Below, in pieces: positions 39,001 to 46,012 of a stretch of DNA of 64,000 nt; the stretch's first letter is position 1; each line of letters opens with the position of its first letter. Under the pieces are notes generated by a model that did no database searches, was not told the DNA's origin, and saw only the letters and a list, made by a program, of their open reading frames with translations. Made by a program: the position numbers and the translations under genes. The stretch is from Dasyornis broadbenti (lineage: Eukaryota > Chordata > Aves > Passeriformes > Dasyornithidae), in the NCBI GenBank assembly GCA_013397935.1, contig VZRN01003162.1:1259260-1323259 (forward strand), read 5' to 3'.

Positions 39001-40312
39001 TACTTTGAATTAAACCTATTTCTAACAGTAATTCATATTTTGAAACTTACTCCTGGAAGGAAGTTCTTCAAAATGCAGAAGAACATGCAAGGTATAGGAA
39101 ACAACTTCACCACTAACAGCGTGCAACTAGGCATTCAGGGAGATCTAGCATCTTTTCTCTCAAATGTCCCAAGTAGATCCCAATAGAATTTTTCTCACAG
39201 GCTTTCATTTCTCTTTACCCACCCCACAGTGACTGTTTGCCTATCTATCTCTGGCCCAAGCTGTATCTTAAGAATTGTCCCAAGCACTGCAGAATCTCAC
39301 CGGACAGTATCATTTCCATGGTAGAGATTTCCAGTATGTCAGACTGGCTTCCAACACTGCAGAATTTGCAAATCATCACAGATTATGTGAGTGTAAATAA
39401 AGAAGTAACTCATGAAGCCCACTGAAGTGCTACCAGTGTTAAACACTAACGGAGAGCACCAGAAGAGAACACCAAAAGCAGAAGAGGAGGGAGCAAGGAG
39501 GCAGCAAGCAGGTAGGATGACTGTCTCGTCTACACAGCCTCTTGCTTATCAGATGGTCTAAAATGATTGCTGATAATCACACAAAGCAAGAAAGGTTATA
39601 AGGCAGCGCTACAAAGTTTTGCATCAGCAGATAACCTAGAGAGCAGTGGATGCTGAGAGGTTTTCAGGAAGGGCAGGTGCAAAACTTTCACTGAAATATA
39701 GCTGTGAGCCGGTAAATCTCAGAGCAAGTGGGTACAAACTTCAGGTATCACCAAGCAAAACAACTTCCCCCGTTTTCACACCTCTATCCATACCAACACC
39801 TCAGCTACCTTAGCTCCCCCCAGGAAAGCCATCTGCCGAAAGCAGGATCTATCAAAGAGGACTGGAGGACAGGCAGAGCCCCAGTGCCAGGCACTTCTGC
39901 AAACCTCTGCGGTGAGGTGGTCTCTGAGGGACAGCAGCGTGATGGCATTAAATCAGGTAAGGACTGATTGGAGCGGTAGGAGAAACTGAGGCAAAGCTGG
40001 TGACAGCCCTGTCCAGCCCTCACACCGCCGTGGGCACCCAAAAGGCTGTCCTGCCGGACAGCTTTGCCCACCGGGCACCCCCCTCAGCCGCCAGCCCGCC
40101 GCACTGAGGGTGAAAATGCCCGTGGGCTTCACCTGCGCAAACGCTCCTTCCCCACGCCCCCGCAAGCCGCGGGTCAGGTTGGGCTCTGTGCCCGCGGTGA
40201 CCCCTCATTTTTCGGCTCGCCTCTTCCCGCACAGGCCCTGCGGGCACTCACCCAGCAGCGGAATAACCCGTGGGAGAAGTCCGAGGAGAAGCAGGAGCAG
40301 GGAGGGAGCCAT
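781..40312 (-). CDS. MRC1: MRC1, macrophage mannose receptor, exons 1-20 (gene continues past left edge)
   Basis: MRC1 is a type I membrane endocytic receptor of macrophages, dendritic cells and some endothelia. It binds mannose, fucose and GlcNAc ligands through its C-type lectin domains, sulfated glycans through the cysteine-rich domain and collagen through the FNII domain. Twenty exons were placed by translating the minus strand and finding AG acceptors and GT donors. Their lengths sum to 2856 nt, or 952 codons, with every phase compatible and no stop. Approximate residues: signal peptide 1-20, R-type lectin 21-154, FNII 155-212, CTLD1 213-345, CTLD2 354-487, CTLD3 500-635, CTLD4 645-778, CTLD5 795-920, start of CTLD6 to 952. 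The EPN and WND calcium and sugar motifs are kept in CTLD4 and CTLD5. The exon layout matches the 5' part of the 30-exon mammalian gene. Birds such as chicken carry several MRC1-like paralogues, so the exact orthologue is inferred from the place next to STAM. Confidence 0.96.
1437..1537 (-). CDS. MRC1: MRC1 exon 19, CTLD5 sugar-binding part
   Basis: This 101-nt exon encodes residues 871-904: SWMDGTPVNYLAWAPHEPN, then FANNDENCVVMYKNL. EPN is kept at 887-889, while the residue before it is His in place of the usual Gly. Phase 2 to 1; acceptor AAG|C, donor G|GTGAGT. Confidence 0.92.
2507..2574 (-). CDS. MRC1: MRC1 exon 18, CTLD5 small exon
   Basis: This 68-nt exon encodes residues 849-870: ILKNGKEDAYFIGLQLSI, DQRT. 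It corresponds to human DAQSAYFIGLLISLDKK. Phase 0 to 2; acceptor tctAG|ATA, donor AAG|GTAGGT. Confidence 0.88.
3475..3638 (-). CDS. MRC1: MRC1 exon 17, CTLD5 first part
   Basis: This 164-nt exon encodes residues 794-848: TTEDGWIIHEDKQYYFS, EFCKKNFGDLSVIESESE, KFLWRY. Phase 1 to 0; acceptor tacAG|AA, donor TAT|GTAAGA. Confidence 0.93.
3639..3777 (-). other. MRC1 intron 16, 139 bp
   Basis: The shortest intron of the set, between exon 16 and exon 17. About a fifth of it is an (AC)n microsatellite that starts 25 nt past the donor. Confidence 0.85.
3727..3753 (+). repeat. (AC)n microsatellite
   Basis: Twenty-seven bases of uninterrupted AC on the plus strand, which is (GT)n in the MRC1 transcript, within the 139-bp intron 16. 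Confidence 0.97.
3778..3819 (-). CDS. MRC1: MRC1 exon 16, short inter-domain linker
   Basis: This 42-nt exon encodes residues 780-793: GASVKPEPTESPTP, matching the Pro-rich linker (KPEPTPAP) between CTLD4 and CTLD5 of human MRC1. Phase 1 to 1; acceptor tacAG|GGG, donor G|GTAGGT. Confidence 0.88.
3820..6376 (-). other. MRC1 introns 15 and 14
   Basis: Intron 15 (3820-5360) and intron 14 (5506-6376) are AT-rich with short T or A runs. There is a small stem (TGCCATC with GATGGCA) near 4433-4451. No exon or known repeat is recognised. Confidence 0.65.
5361..5505 (-). CDS. MRC1: MRC1 exon 15, CTLD4 sugar-binding part
   Basis: This 145-nt exon encodes residues 732-779. It carries the mannose-type EPN motif (GEPNNYQGVELC, residues 740-751) and WND (762-764), which supply calcium and sugar ligands in the main binding domain of the mammalian receptor. 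CTLD4 therefore looks functional. It ends WICQIRK plus one base, donor G|GTATTG. Confidence 0.94.
6377..6464 (-). CDS. MRC1: MRC1 exon 14, CTLD4 middle part
   Basis: This 88-nt exon completes residue 702 and encodes to 731: NNGYYHQNFWMGLYYLNP, then FAWSDGSP. The acceptor AG is preceded directly by a run of 20 T on the coding strand. Phase 2 to 0; donor CCC|GTGAGT. Confidence 0.92.
6467..6486 (+). repeat. A20 homopolymer at exon 14 acceptor
   Basis: Twenty consecutive A on the plus strand, directly abutting the exon 14 acceptor. It forms the polypyrimidine tract (T20) of that 3' splice site. Confidence 0.95.
7021..7054. repeat. Inverted repeat, 11-bp perfect stem
   Basis: GGATGTACAAG and its exact reverse complement are separated by three bases. 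An outer CCAG/CTGG pair extends the stem to 15 bp with one bulged T. It lies inside MRC1 intron 13. Confidence 0.9.
7587..7711 (-). CDS. MRC1: MRC1 exon 13, CTLD4 first part
   Basis: This 125-nt exon encodes residues 661-701: KTWLESQEFCRSIGGDLASI and SKEEQYVIWRSI. No ATG in frame; placed by similarity, frame and splice sites (acceptor tttAG|CC, donor GC|GTGAGT). Confidence 0.92.
8112..8252 (-). mobile_element. tRNA-Ile/CR1 SINE (TguSINE1-like)
   Basis: Read on the minus strand, about 8252-8181 resembles tRNA-Ile(AAT): an A-box-like CTCAGTTTG, the anticodon-loop string CTAATAA at 8222-8216 and a B box GGTTCGATCCC at 8202-8192. The rest, to about 8112, is a CR1 3' tail (GTTGGACTTGATGATCC, then GGGTCCCTTCCAACTC). 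A tRNA-Ile head with a CR1 tail is the design of the SINEs described in passerine birds. It sits in MRC1 intron 12 in the same orientation as the gene. Ends are approximate and no target duplication was clear. Confidence 0.82.
8308..8507 (-). CDS. MRC1: MRC1 exon 12, CTLD3 end, linker, CTLD4 start
   Basis: This 200-nt exon encodes residues 594-660: KPGCVAMRTGIEGGLWDVL, CEEKAKFLCKAWAEGV, a Pro/Thr linker (LPPVPTTTPVPQ), then CPEGW and RISFCFK opening CTLD4. Phase 1 to 0; donor AAA|GTAAGT. Confidence 0.96.
8621..8975 (+). mobile_element. CR1 LINE fragment (3' ORF2 region)
   Basis: Degenerate CR1 in MRC1 intron 11. Reading the plus strand gives recognisable CR1 ORF2 C-terminal phrases such as LEQLSYEERLRE, the LEKRRLQ region, FTRAYSDRTRDH and FKMKEGRFRLGIRNK, spread over more than one frame. 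Broken by frameshifts and 5'-truncated; the 3' tail is missing or diverged. Confidence 0.88.
9509..9657 (-). CDS. MRC1: MRC1 exon 11, CTLD3 middle part
   Basis: This 149-nt exon encodes residues 544-593: YEQAYLTSLVGLRTERYFW, IGLSDVEEKGTFKW, FTHWNSEMP. Phase 2 to 1; acceptor aacAG|A, donor G|GTAAGT. Confidence 0.95.
9658..10988 (-). other. MRC1 intron 10
   Basis: AT-rich unique intron DNA. No exon, RNA gene or known repeat recognised. Confidence 0.65.
10989..11104 (-). CDS. MRC1: MRC1 exon 10, CTLD3 first part
   Basis: This 116-nt exon encodes residues 506-543: GWKRHGFYCYFIGNIFETF, ANQTCERHQAFLATIED. It starts in phase 0 and ends in phase 2. The acceptor is gacAG|GGT. A (TTTCCC)n tract on the coding strand lies about 45 nt upstream of the acceptor. 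Confidence 0.93.
11145..11189 (+). repeat. (GGGAAA)n hexanucleotide repeat
   Basis: Seven GGG tracts, each spaced by AAA, at 11150-11188, preceded by a degenerate unit. The plus strand fits a four-tract G-quadruplex pattern. It lies in MRC1 intron 9, about 45 nt upstream of the exon 10 acceptor, so the transcript carries (UUUCCC)n there. Confidence 0.95.
11190..12464 (-). other. MRC1 intron 9, remainder
   Basis: Unique AT-rich DNA upstream of the hexanucleotide repeat. Nothing else recognised. Confidence 0.6.
12465..12578 (-). CDS. MRC1: MRC1 exon 9, CTLD2 end and start of CTLD3
   Basis: This 114-nt exon (phase 0 to 0) encodes residues 468-505: DGFWADHSCEKKTGYICKRK closes CTLD2, followed by a linker rich in Thr and Glu and GCQR at the start of CTLD3. 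Too short for an ORF scan; placed by frame and splice sites (acceptor ttcAG|GAT, donor AGA|GTAAGT). Confidence 0.92.
12579..17155 (-). other. MRC1 intron 8
   Basis: The largest intron in the window (4577 bp). It contains short T and AT runs (for example about 15338-15358). Short open frames here have no resemblance I recognise and no codon signal. Confidence 0.65.
17156..17313 (-). CDS. MRC1: MRC1 exon 8, CTLD2 middle part
   Basis: This 158-nt exon encodes residues 415-467: PSDELWIGLNDLKVQMYFEW, then TKWLRGEPTHANN and EDCVVMKGK. The loop reads EPT rather than EPN, and human also lacks EPN here (EPS), so CTLD2 is unlikely to bind mannose in the standard way. It ends in phase 0 with donor AAAG|GTAAAG. 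Confidence 0.94.
17314..21061 (-). other. MRC1 intron 7
   Basis: AT-rich intron of 3748 bp. It holds an 18-bp direct repeat (17799-17816 and 17822-17839) and an (AT)14 repeat at its 5' end. Nothing else recognised. Confidence 0.65.
21007..21034. repeat. (AT)14 microsatellite
   Basis: Twenty-eight bases of perfect AT starting 28 nt inside MRC1 intron 7, just past the exon 7 donor. Confidence 0.96.
21062..21244 (-). CDS. MRC1: MRC1 exon 7, CTLD2 first part
   Basis: This 183-nt exon encodes residues 354-414. It shows CPDQWVSYAGHCYIIHRD and SCRKEDGDLASIHNVEEY. It ends QLGY plus one base, C, which with AG of exon 8 makes Gln where human has Glu. The donor is C|GTAAGT, and an (AT)14 repeat starts 28 nt downstream in the intron. 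Confidence 0.94.
21245..25556 (-). other. MRC1 intron 6
   Basis: Intron of 4312 bp. A very AT-rich patch lies at about 25000-25130. The longest open frame (22400-22843, plus strand, 147 codons) resembles no family I know. Nothing else recognised. Confidence 0.65.
25557..25703 (-). CDS. MRC1: MRC1 exon 6, CTLD1 last part
   Basis: This 147-nt exon encodes residues 305-353. It carries the two C-terminal CTLD1 cysteines in EPGKICGALNPGKGAKW and ECNKKLGYICKRGN, then a linker with an N-glycosylation site (NAT). There is no ATG in frame, so the exon is easily missed by ORF scans. Acceptor AAG|GC follows a long T tract; donor ACAG|GTAGGT. Confidence 0.93.
25704..27390 (-). other. MRC1 intron 5
   Basis: Contains a short (CAA)n run at 25737-25753 and an A-rich low-complexity stretch at about 26935-27045. 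Otherwise unique DNA. Confidence 0.65.
27391..27504 (-). CDS. MRC1: MRC1 exon 5, CTLD1 middle part
   Basis: This 114-nt exon encodes residues 267-304, including ALWFGLNSLNFNSGWQW and FRYLNWVPG, the WIGL-type core strand of CTLD1. Phase 1 to 1, donor G|GTAAGG. Confidence 0.94.
28039..28057 (+). repeat. A19 homopolymer
   Basis: Nineteen consecutive A in MRC1 intron 4. No retroposon body is recognised next to it. Confidence 0.9.
28797..29860 (+). mobile_element. CR1 LINE, 5'-truncated, about 1.06 kb
   Basis: The longest CR1 copy here, in MRC1 intron 4 and antisense to the gene. Reading the plus strand gives the CR1 ORF2 reverse-transcriptase region: SADDMQLS (an FADD-type catalytic motif with Ser for Phe), NKAKHQVLSLGHG, then WIESSPAEKDLGVLVDERLD. 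A stretch at 28894-29457 is open for 187 codons. After that the coding trace continues in other frames to the 3' tail (GAGAGGTTGGACTGG, CTTCCACCCAAACC). Frameshifts and lost start make it dead. Confidence 0.92.
30573..30734 (-). CDS. MRC1: MRC1 exon 4, CTLD1 first part
   Basis: This 162-nt exon encodes residues 213-266. The text LWNTDPLTNVQYQINSEAA followed by WHQARKSCQQQKAELLSI is the opening of CTLD1. It ends EQTYLTG with donor G|GTAGGT. Confidence 0.94.
30735..34542 (-). other. MRC1 intron 3
   Basis: Intron of 3808 bp, AT-rich, with no exon or repeat family that I recognise. Confidence 0.65.
34543..34716 (-). CDS. MRC1: MRC1 exon 3, fibronectin type II domain
   Basis: This 174-nt exon (phase 1 to 1) encodes residues 155-212. 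It has the FNII pattern with four cysteines: APCVFPFKFDGKWYADC, then GRSDGWFWCGTT and YGFCP. In the family this module binds collagen. The acceptor is ctcAG, and the donor is T|GTAAGC. Confidence 0.95.
34717..36144 (-). other. MRC1 intron 2
   Basis: Holds a 15-bp direct repeat (GAAAGATATATATCA at 35117-35131 and 35134-35148). Otherwise unique DNA. Confidence 0.65.
36145..36546 (-). CDS. MRC1: MRC1 exon 2, cysteine-rich R-type lectin domain
   Basis: This 402-nt exon (phase 1 to 1) encodes residues 21-154, the ricin-type beta-trefoil domain that in mammals binds sulfated GalNAc and galactose. It starts DTSIFLIYNEDHKRC. The stretches FKLCLGVPSKKDW, EDLFFNYGN and LYKGSGLWSRW match the family, including the Trp-rich sugar-binding region near the end. 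Six cysteines are visible. CRNET gives an N-glycosylation sequon. The acceptor is cAG after a pyrimidine stretch, and the donor is G|GTAAAG. Confidence 0.95.
36547..40251 (-). other. MRC1 intron 1
   Basis: First intron, 3705 bp. GC content and CpG frequency rise toward the exon 1 end from about 40020. A purine-rich stretch lies at about 39460-39505. No exon or known repeat seen. Confidence 0.65.
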
Positions 40313-40985
40313 CGGCGCGGCTCCGCCCGTGGCGCCCCGCGGCTGAGAGGAGAGGGCGTCCCGCCGGGCAGGTCCTCCGCACTTGTGAAGGGCTGGTGGA
40401 TCAGGGGAAAACTCTGGGCTCCAAATGATAAGGAAATATCCTGTCACATGGGGCGTTTTGAAATAACAGGAATTCGCTGTTCAAACTTTGCTTTCCTAAG
40501 CTGATTTTTTTCCCCTTAGCGGAGGAAAGAGCCTCCTTCCAGGCATGTGCAGGTGATAAAGCGGTGATAGCTGAGAGGAGGGCTGCTTTTGTTGTTGCCC
40601 TTGTGTGTGGTGTTTATTTTTTCCTTCTATCCTCTTTGCGACCCTGTCAGTGTTGCATCTGTGTCCGTGGTTTGTCTTCCAAGAAAATTAGCCAACCCCG
40701 CTCCGAGGGAGGAGGACATCCCTCTCCTTGCCTTCTGGGGTAAGGAAAGGAGAAGGATGAGGGGTAAGAAACCCAAGCTTCAAAGAAAACCCCTTCTCAA
40801 ACGACCGGGTTGCTCCCCAGAGCGAGGACTGCAGAAGGAGCAGAGACCTACTTTTGGGATCCGGGATCTGGGCTGCGCCCCCGTCCCCAGCACTCCTCCC
40901 CCAGGCGCAAATAGGGCGCTCGGCCGGGAGCCGGGCACGGCCGGGGCTCGGGGCTGCCAAGGAGGAGCCGGAGAGACGCCGGGGC
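40020..40985 (-). promoter_or_regulatory. MRC1: CpG-rich region, probable MRC1 promoter
   Basis: This block around exon 1 is much richer in G, C and CpG than the rest of the window, densest at about 40020-40380 and 40680-40985. It spans the start of intron 1, exon 1 and upstream DNA. No good TATA box was found just upstream of the ATG on the minus strand. The transcription start cannot be placed from sequence alone. Confidence 0.55.
40252..40312 (-). CDS. MRC1: MRC1 exon 1 (coding part), signal peptide
   Basis: The ATG at 40312 opens a peptide that starts MAPSLLLLLLGLLPRV, a clear signal peptide with a leucine core. The donor GTGAGT follows at 40251. The coding part is 61 nt and ends in phase 1, as in mammalian MRC1. 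The reading frame stays open upstream, but only a GTG, not an ATG, lies there in frame, so 40312 is the supported start. The context around the ATG has G at +4 and lacks a purine at -3. Confidence 0.9.
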
Positions 40986-41440
40986 TTAAAAACCCTGAGA
41001 GGCATTTTTCTGAGCAACAATAAATGAACTTCAGCCGATTTGTTGTTTATTTATTCTGCTAAGTGTGGTGGTTCTATTTGCTGTTGACAGGACTCAAATC
41101 TTGCTCGTGAGTCAGTGACAGAAGGACGGAACCTTGCCTACTAGCTGGATTTCACAAGCTGAAGCACCTGCCTGGAATTAAATTATCTCTCTGAAAAGGT
41201 GCCTTTAGAGCACAGTTCGCCTTGAGGTTTTTACAGCTTCTTGCTGTACTGGGTACAAGACCTTTCTCATGTGCTTTTTTGTGGAGAGCGGCATGTTATT
41301 TCTTAGAGATCACTGTCGATAAACAGTCTGAAGTGTCCCAAATGGATTGAAAACATCAGTCTTACTGTTGTTTTAAATAGAGAGGCTTTTGTAATGTGTG
41401 TGACTTACTGGGTATGTTGATGGGGCATGCATAAGGCTCG

Positions 41441-41782
41441 GGGGCCACTTTATTGCACTCTACAATTCCCTGAAATGAGTTTGGAGTGAGGTGGGGGTTG
41501 GTTTCTTCTCCTAGGTAACAAGTGACAGGACAAGAGATGGCTTGAAGTTGCACCAGGGGAGGTTTAGATTGGATATTAGGAAAAAATTTTTTCCTGAAAG
41601 ACTGGTTAAGCACTGCAACAGGCTGCCCAGGGAAATGGAATAACCATGCCTAGAAGTGTTTTAAAATGTAGATATGTGGTGTTTAGAGACATAATTTATT
41701 GGTGGGCTTGGCAGTGCTGGGTTAATGGTTGGACTTGATAATCTTAGAGATCTTTTCCAGCCTTAAAGATTCTGTGAATCTG
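41441..41782 (+). mobile_element. CR1 LINE 3' fragment
   Basis: Close match to the 3' part of CR1: GAGGTGGGGGTTGGTTTC, GGGGAGGTTTAGATTGGA, GCTGCCCAGGGAAATGG and the tail GTGCTGGGTTAATGGTTGGA followed by CTTTTCCAGCC. About 340 bp, plus orientation, upstream of MRC1. Confidence 0.92.
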
Positions 41783-42729
41783 CAAAGTGTCAAACCTACC
41801 GTGTACATGAAGCATGTTGTGCAGCAGCTCTCTCTATCCTGTCTTGGACTTGGAAATCTCTGACAAGTATTTAAAAAAATTTTCAAAAACCTCCTTGATG
41901 GGAGTTCTAGGTGGGAAAGTACAGCACGTCCAGGGAAACACCAATATGAGATTAGTATGGAAAGGGGCAGAGCAGAGTAAGAAGGTACTTTGACACTGTT
42001 ATAAAAGAAACAATGGAGATGAAAACCAAACTCATTTGAAGTCAATGATTCCAGCCAGGCACTTCATCTGTACTGGGTCCTCTTGGGGGCTACGTGAAGG
42101 GAGTAAAGAGGAAGTAGTTCATAATTTCTCTCAAAGTCTGTAGAACCACAGAAAGGTCAGGAACCGCCTGGCCCAGGGACAAGGGGTGGGAAGTATTTCA
42201 GCCATAATCAGCGATGTTCTGTATTGTTGTGTTGATGAATTGTCATGTAGGAAGCTTAATCTCTTGCTGTAGTGTATGGCAGATATTTATTTTTCCCTAA
42301 CTATTTGCAAAATCCAAAAGCCCAGGAAAACATCTCGTGCTGAAAGGAACAAGTCAGAAGACTGAGAACAATGCTGCTGCCCTAACAGAATACTGTTATT
42401 TCTAAGACTATCACTGAAAGTTTGGGTGTTTGTGGTATTCTTTTGGCTCAAGATAAACAGAGAAGGGAGACACAGTGTGAAGTTCAGTCTCAATGTAAGA
42501 AAATGAAACTGCTACCAAAGTCTTTACATGGTTATGTCAAGACTAGATATGTGATGGTTATGTGCAGCAAAGGCTGCATGTAACTTAAGTGAATATGTGT
42601 GTCACACAAATAGGCAGAAAAAGGGAATTAGGTAGATGAGAGGTGATACCTCTTTGGTTGTCAGTGGCTGTACCAGGAATGAGCTATATACTCTGAAGTG
42701 ACAGAAGAAACTGTATTAGGCTTTTCTTG

Positions 42730-42849
42730 GGGTTTCTCAAAACTGAACCGGACAAGGAGCTGAGCAACCTGTTCCAAGTCAGCCCTTCTTTAGAGAGGAG
42801 GTCGTGCTAGATGTCTTCCCAAGGTCTCTTCCAACCAAAATGAGATTTC
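42730..42849 (+). mobile_element. CR1 LINE 3' end fragment
   Basis: Short degenerate CR1 tail: GAGCAACCTGTTCCAAGTC, then AGGTCTCTTCCAACC. Only the last ~120 bp of an element remain. Confidence 0.7.
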
Positions 42850-43890
42850 AGAAGAGCAACTTCCAAAAGAAGTATTCCAGCCTCCATTCCTGATCTGAAA
42901 AGTGCCTTTTTCTCATTGTCCCTTGCACTCGCTGGGGATATTGGAGATTCTACCAGTGCAAAGCCATTTTGACACAGACACATGTGATACATAAATATAT
43001 ATATTTATATGTCTGTGTGTATATATAACGTTTGCACATACCCCCTGTCTAGAGCAGCACAGGTCTTGATGAGCGTATTCACGTAGCCTCCATGCCTCAT
43101 CTGCAGCACACTCATCAGTAATTATATCTGGATCTGGCTTCCTCTTTGGGAATCATCATGCAAATACATGGATCATATATTCTGATCTGATACAGTCAAA
43201 AGGAAAGATTTTCTCTCTTTAGAGACAAAAGGATTCAGCAAAGTCTCAGGCTGTAGTGATTTTTAGGCAAAAAGTTACCAGAAGCTCAATCTGCTAAATA
43301 ATTAATGACAGGGTGCATGTCCTAGATAGACATATGTTCTCATCTCTCCCGTGGGTAGGAAGCCAGCTGACATTTACATGGAACAGAAAGGCCTGAATTC
43401 CTCTGAGACAGGTCAGACCCTCTCTTCTTCTGGCACTTCCAGTTTTTGCAACTGGTCATTCTTCCTGGCAAATTACATTGAAATCCTGAAGCCATAGTGG
43501 CACTTGACTTTTATGGCCAACTGGAAAATGGAAAGTTCAGTCCTAAATGAAATCATATGCAGACCTGAAACATAACATGCCTGTATTGTATGTGTGGAAG
43601 AAAAACAAGTGGATTACTATCCTTTCTTTTACCTTTGCATCCGGGATGTTTTTTTGATGTTTCATGTGGGAACCTGTATCTCTCAGATGGTATTCAATAG
43701 TTACCTACACATTACTAATATTTGCATGGGTGCTGCAGTGCATTACCTGCAGTGGAAGCCTAAAAACATTTCTGTATTTCATTAGTCGTCTTAGAGTATT
43801 TAAATAACATTCTTACACTAGTGAATGCTTTTGGAGAGAGAGCTTTCCAGAAGACTGTACTGTTGTAAAGAGATAATTAAAGTTAGACAC

Positions 43891-44462
43891 TGTACTGGTT
43901 TTGACTGGGATGCAGTTAATTTTCTCTGTAGCAGCTCAGATGGTGATATGTTTTGGGTTTAGGACCAAAACAGTGTTGATAAAAGAGGGATGTTTTAGGT
44001 ATTACTGAGCGATTTTTGCACAGCCTCCAGGCCTTTTCTGCTTCTCATGCTACCCCATCAGTGAGCAGGCCAGGGGGTGGGCAAGAAGCTGGGAGGGGAC
44101 ATAGCCAGGGCAGTTCATCCCAATGGACCAAAGGGATATTCCACACTCTATGATGTCATGCTCAGCCATAAAAGCTGGGGGAAGGAGCAGGAGGGGGGAC
44201 ATTCAGAATGATGGTGTCTGTCTTCCCAAGGTCCTGATTTCCTTGGGATGCAGCTGAACACCTGTCTGCTGCTGGAATGTAGTGAAAGAATTCCATTTTT
44301 TGTTTTGTGCATACAGCTTTTTGCTTTCCCTATTAAAATGTCTTTATCCCAGCCCACGAATTTTCTCACTTTCATCCTTCTGTTCTCGCCACCATCCTGC
44401 TGCAGGAGAGTGAGTGAGCAGCTGTATGAGGTTGAGCTGCCAGCTGGAGTTAAACTACTAGA
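43891..44462 (+). mobile_element. Solo LTR of an avian ERVL-like retrovirus
   Basis: A 572-bp solo LTR. It begins TGTACTGGTTTTGACTGGGA and ends near GTTAAACTACTAGA. The 5-bp sequence GACAC flanks it on both sides (43886-43890 and 44463-44467), which fits an ERVL-type target duplication. Inside are CCAAAGGGATATTCC, a TATA-like CATAAAAG at about 44167-44174 and an ATTAAA polyadenylation signal at 44332-44337. The text agrees with a common bird LTR family known to me. No internal viral genes are present, so it is a recombined relic. It points away from MRC1 and toward STAM. Confidence 0.85.
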
Positions 44463-44467
44463 GACAC

Positions 44468-45794
44468 AGACTAAAACATTATTTCTTAAGATAATTTCAG
44501 AAACTTTACTATTCTATATATTCTAATTAGTATACAGGAGTGAGAGAATTTATCTTCATTTAAACCAGAATATTGCAGAGTTAAAAGGAAATAAAAGCTA
44601 AGAAGAAAATCACAGAAAATGGACAGAAATCTTGAATTTTCTCAAAGAATTTTCAATGACACTTTAACCAAATCTATCTGTCAAGTTAAGGAAAAATTAT
44701 AGCACTGTTGTGTATGAATTAAAAGAGCCAGGACACAAACCTGTGAATGCTGGGTGGATCAACAGCCATAACAGTCGTTTTCAAATGTAGCTGAAGCTGA
44801 ATCAGACACATTTCCTCCCTACAGGAGCTAGTAGAAAGAAGGGTTATGAAAACTTTCAGCGCCTTTTCATCTCATCTCTTGCTTTGCGAGGCTTAAGCTC
44901 ATCTTGACTTCTGCAGGCACACAACACAGCTAAGAGAAACAGTGCACAAAACAACATGTAAGTAGGATCCAGTTCAGCAATGGTTTTAAAATAACCATTA
45001 TCTCAACAGCAAATTGTGACCACTGGTAAGAAAAAAAAAAAAAAGGAAAATAATGCAGTAATACAATGCCAAGAAATTAAATTCATTGCTCTATAATTAC
45101 TTTAAATCCCACCAAAAGAAAAACTCTAAATGCACAAATGTATTCAGCTCCTACATGTGGTAAAACAGCAGCACAGTCATCCTAACCTCCCTTCGCTGCC
45201 AGCGGATGGAGCAGAGGAGCAATAAATAGAGGAGCAATTTAGATGTCATACTCTTATGTTTGGTCTTACCTAACTTGAGCCTGGGCCTGCATTCCGGAAC
45301 AGGATACGTATATCATTGTGCTAAGTAGTACAATAGAACAAATATTAAATCAGAATGACTTCTTTTTCTCTCAAGACAACACCTCAGGCCTTTACTGTGA
45401 AGCCCTACAGGTCTTCCTGTTTTAAAAATACCTTTTTTAAATTACATGAAATCCATGTAACAAATCCCCTGCAGCGAGAAGGCAGAAAGGGAATGCTGCT
45501 GTAGAAGCATTGGTTGAGCTTCACAGTCTATTCCACTTTCTCTCATTGCGTAGTAATAAATCACTTCTAACTAACACTGTGGGAATTTTGCTTTAATTGC
45601 GGTGTTCTGCCTGGCAAAGAGTTGTACACGCCCAGCACTGGAGACAATTACTGGACTGCCATTTCTTTTTTTCCTAAGTACAATATGCCTTTTGATAAAA
45701 CTACTTCTCTTAACAAAATGAATACGTATCTTTAATCCTGTTTATAACTTTATGAGTACAGCAGTGGTCTCTAAGATTTCTCCATGCATAATAA
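44468..45794. other. Intergenic, nothing recognised
   Basis: AT-rich intergenic DNA between the LTR and the next CR1 fragment. No gene or repeat recognised. Confidence 0.6.
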
Positions 45795-46012
45795 TCACAC
45801 AGAATCAAGGCTGGATGAGACCTTGAAGATCATCAAGTCCAACCACTAAAATAACATGACTATAATCTCCCCTAAACCATATCCCCAATATCCAGACATC
45901 TCTTGAACTCCTCCAGAGACAGTGACTCCATCACCTCCTTGGCCAATTTATACCAATGCCTAACCACTCTTCCAGTGAAATAAAAATTTCTAAAATCTAA
46001 AGTCTGGAACTC
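45795..46012 (-). mobile_element. CR1 LINE 3' fragment, minus orientation
   Basis: On the plus strand it shows the reversed CR1 tail: ACAGAATCAAGGCTGGATGA, CATCAAGTCCAACC, then CTCCAGAGACAGTGACTCCA and CACCTCCTTGG. About 215 bp, diverged. Confidence 0.85.

Noticed and set aside
40313..40447. In-frame upstream extension of MRC1 exon 1
   Set aside because: The frame is open, but the upstream start would be GTG, and it would bury the signal peptide. The ATG at 40312 gives a normal signal sequence and 61-nt coding exon.
40064..41023. Overlapping ORFs on both strands near the MRC1 promoter
   Set aside because: Long frames arise easily in GC-rich DNA because stop codons are rare. Arg/Pro/Gly-rich translations show no family.
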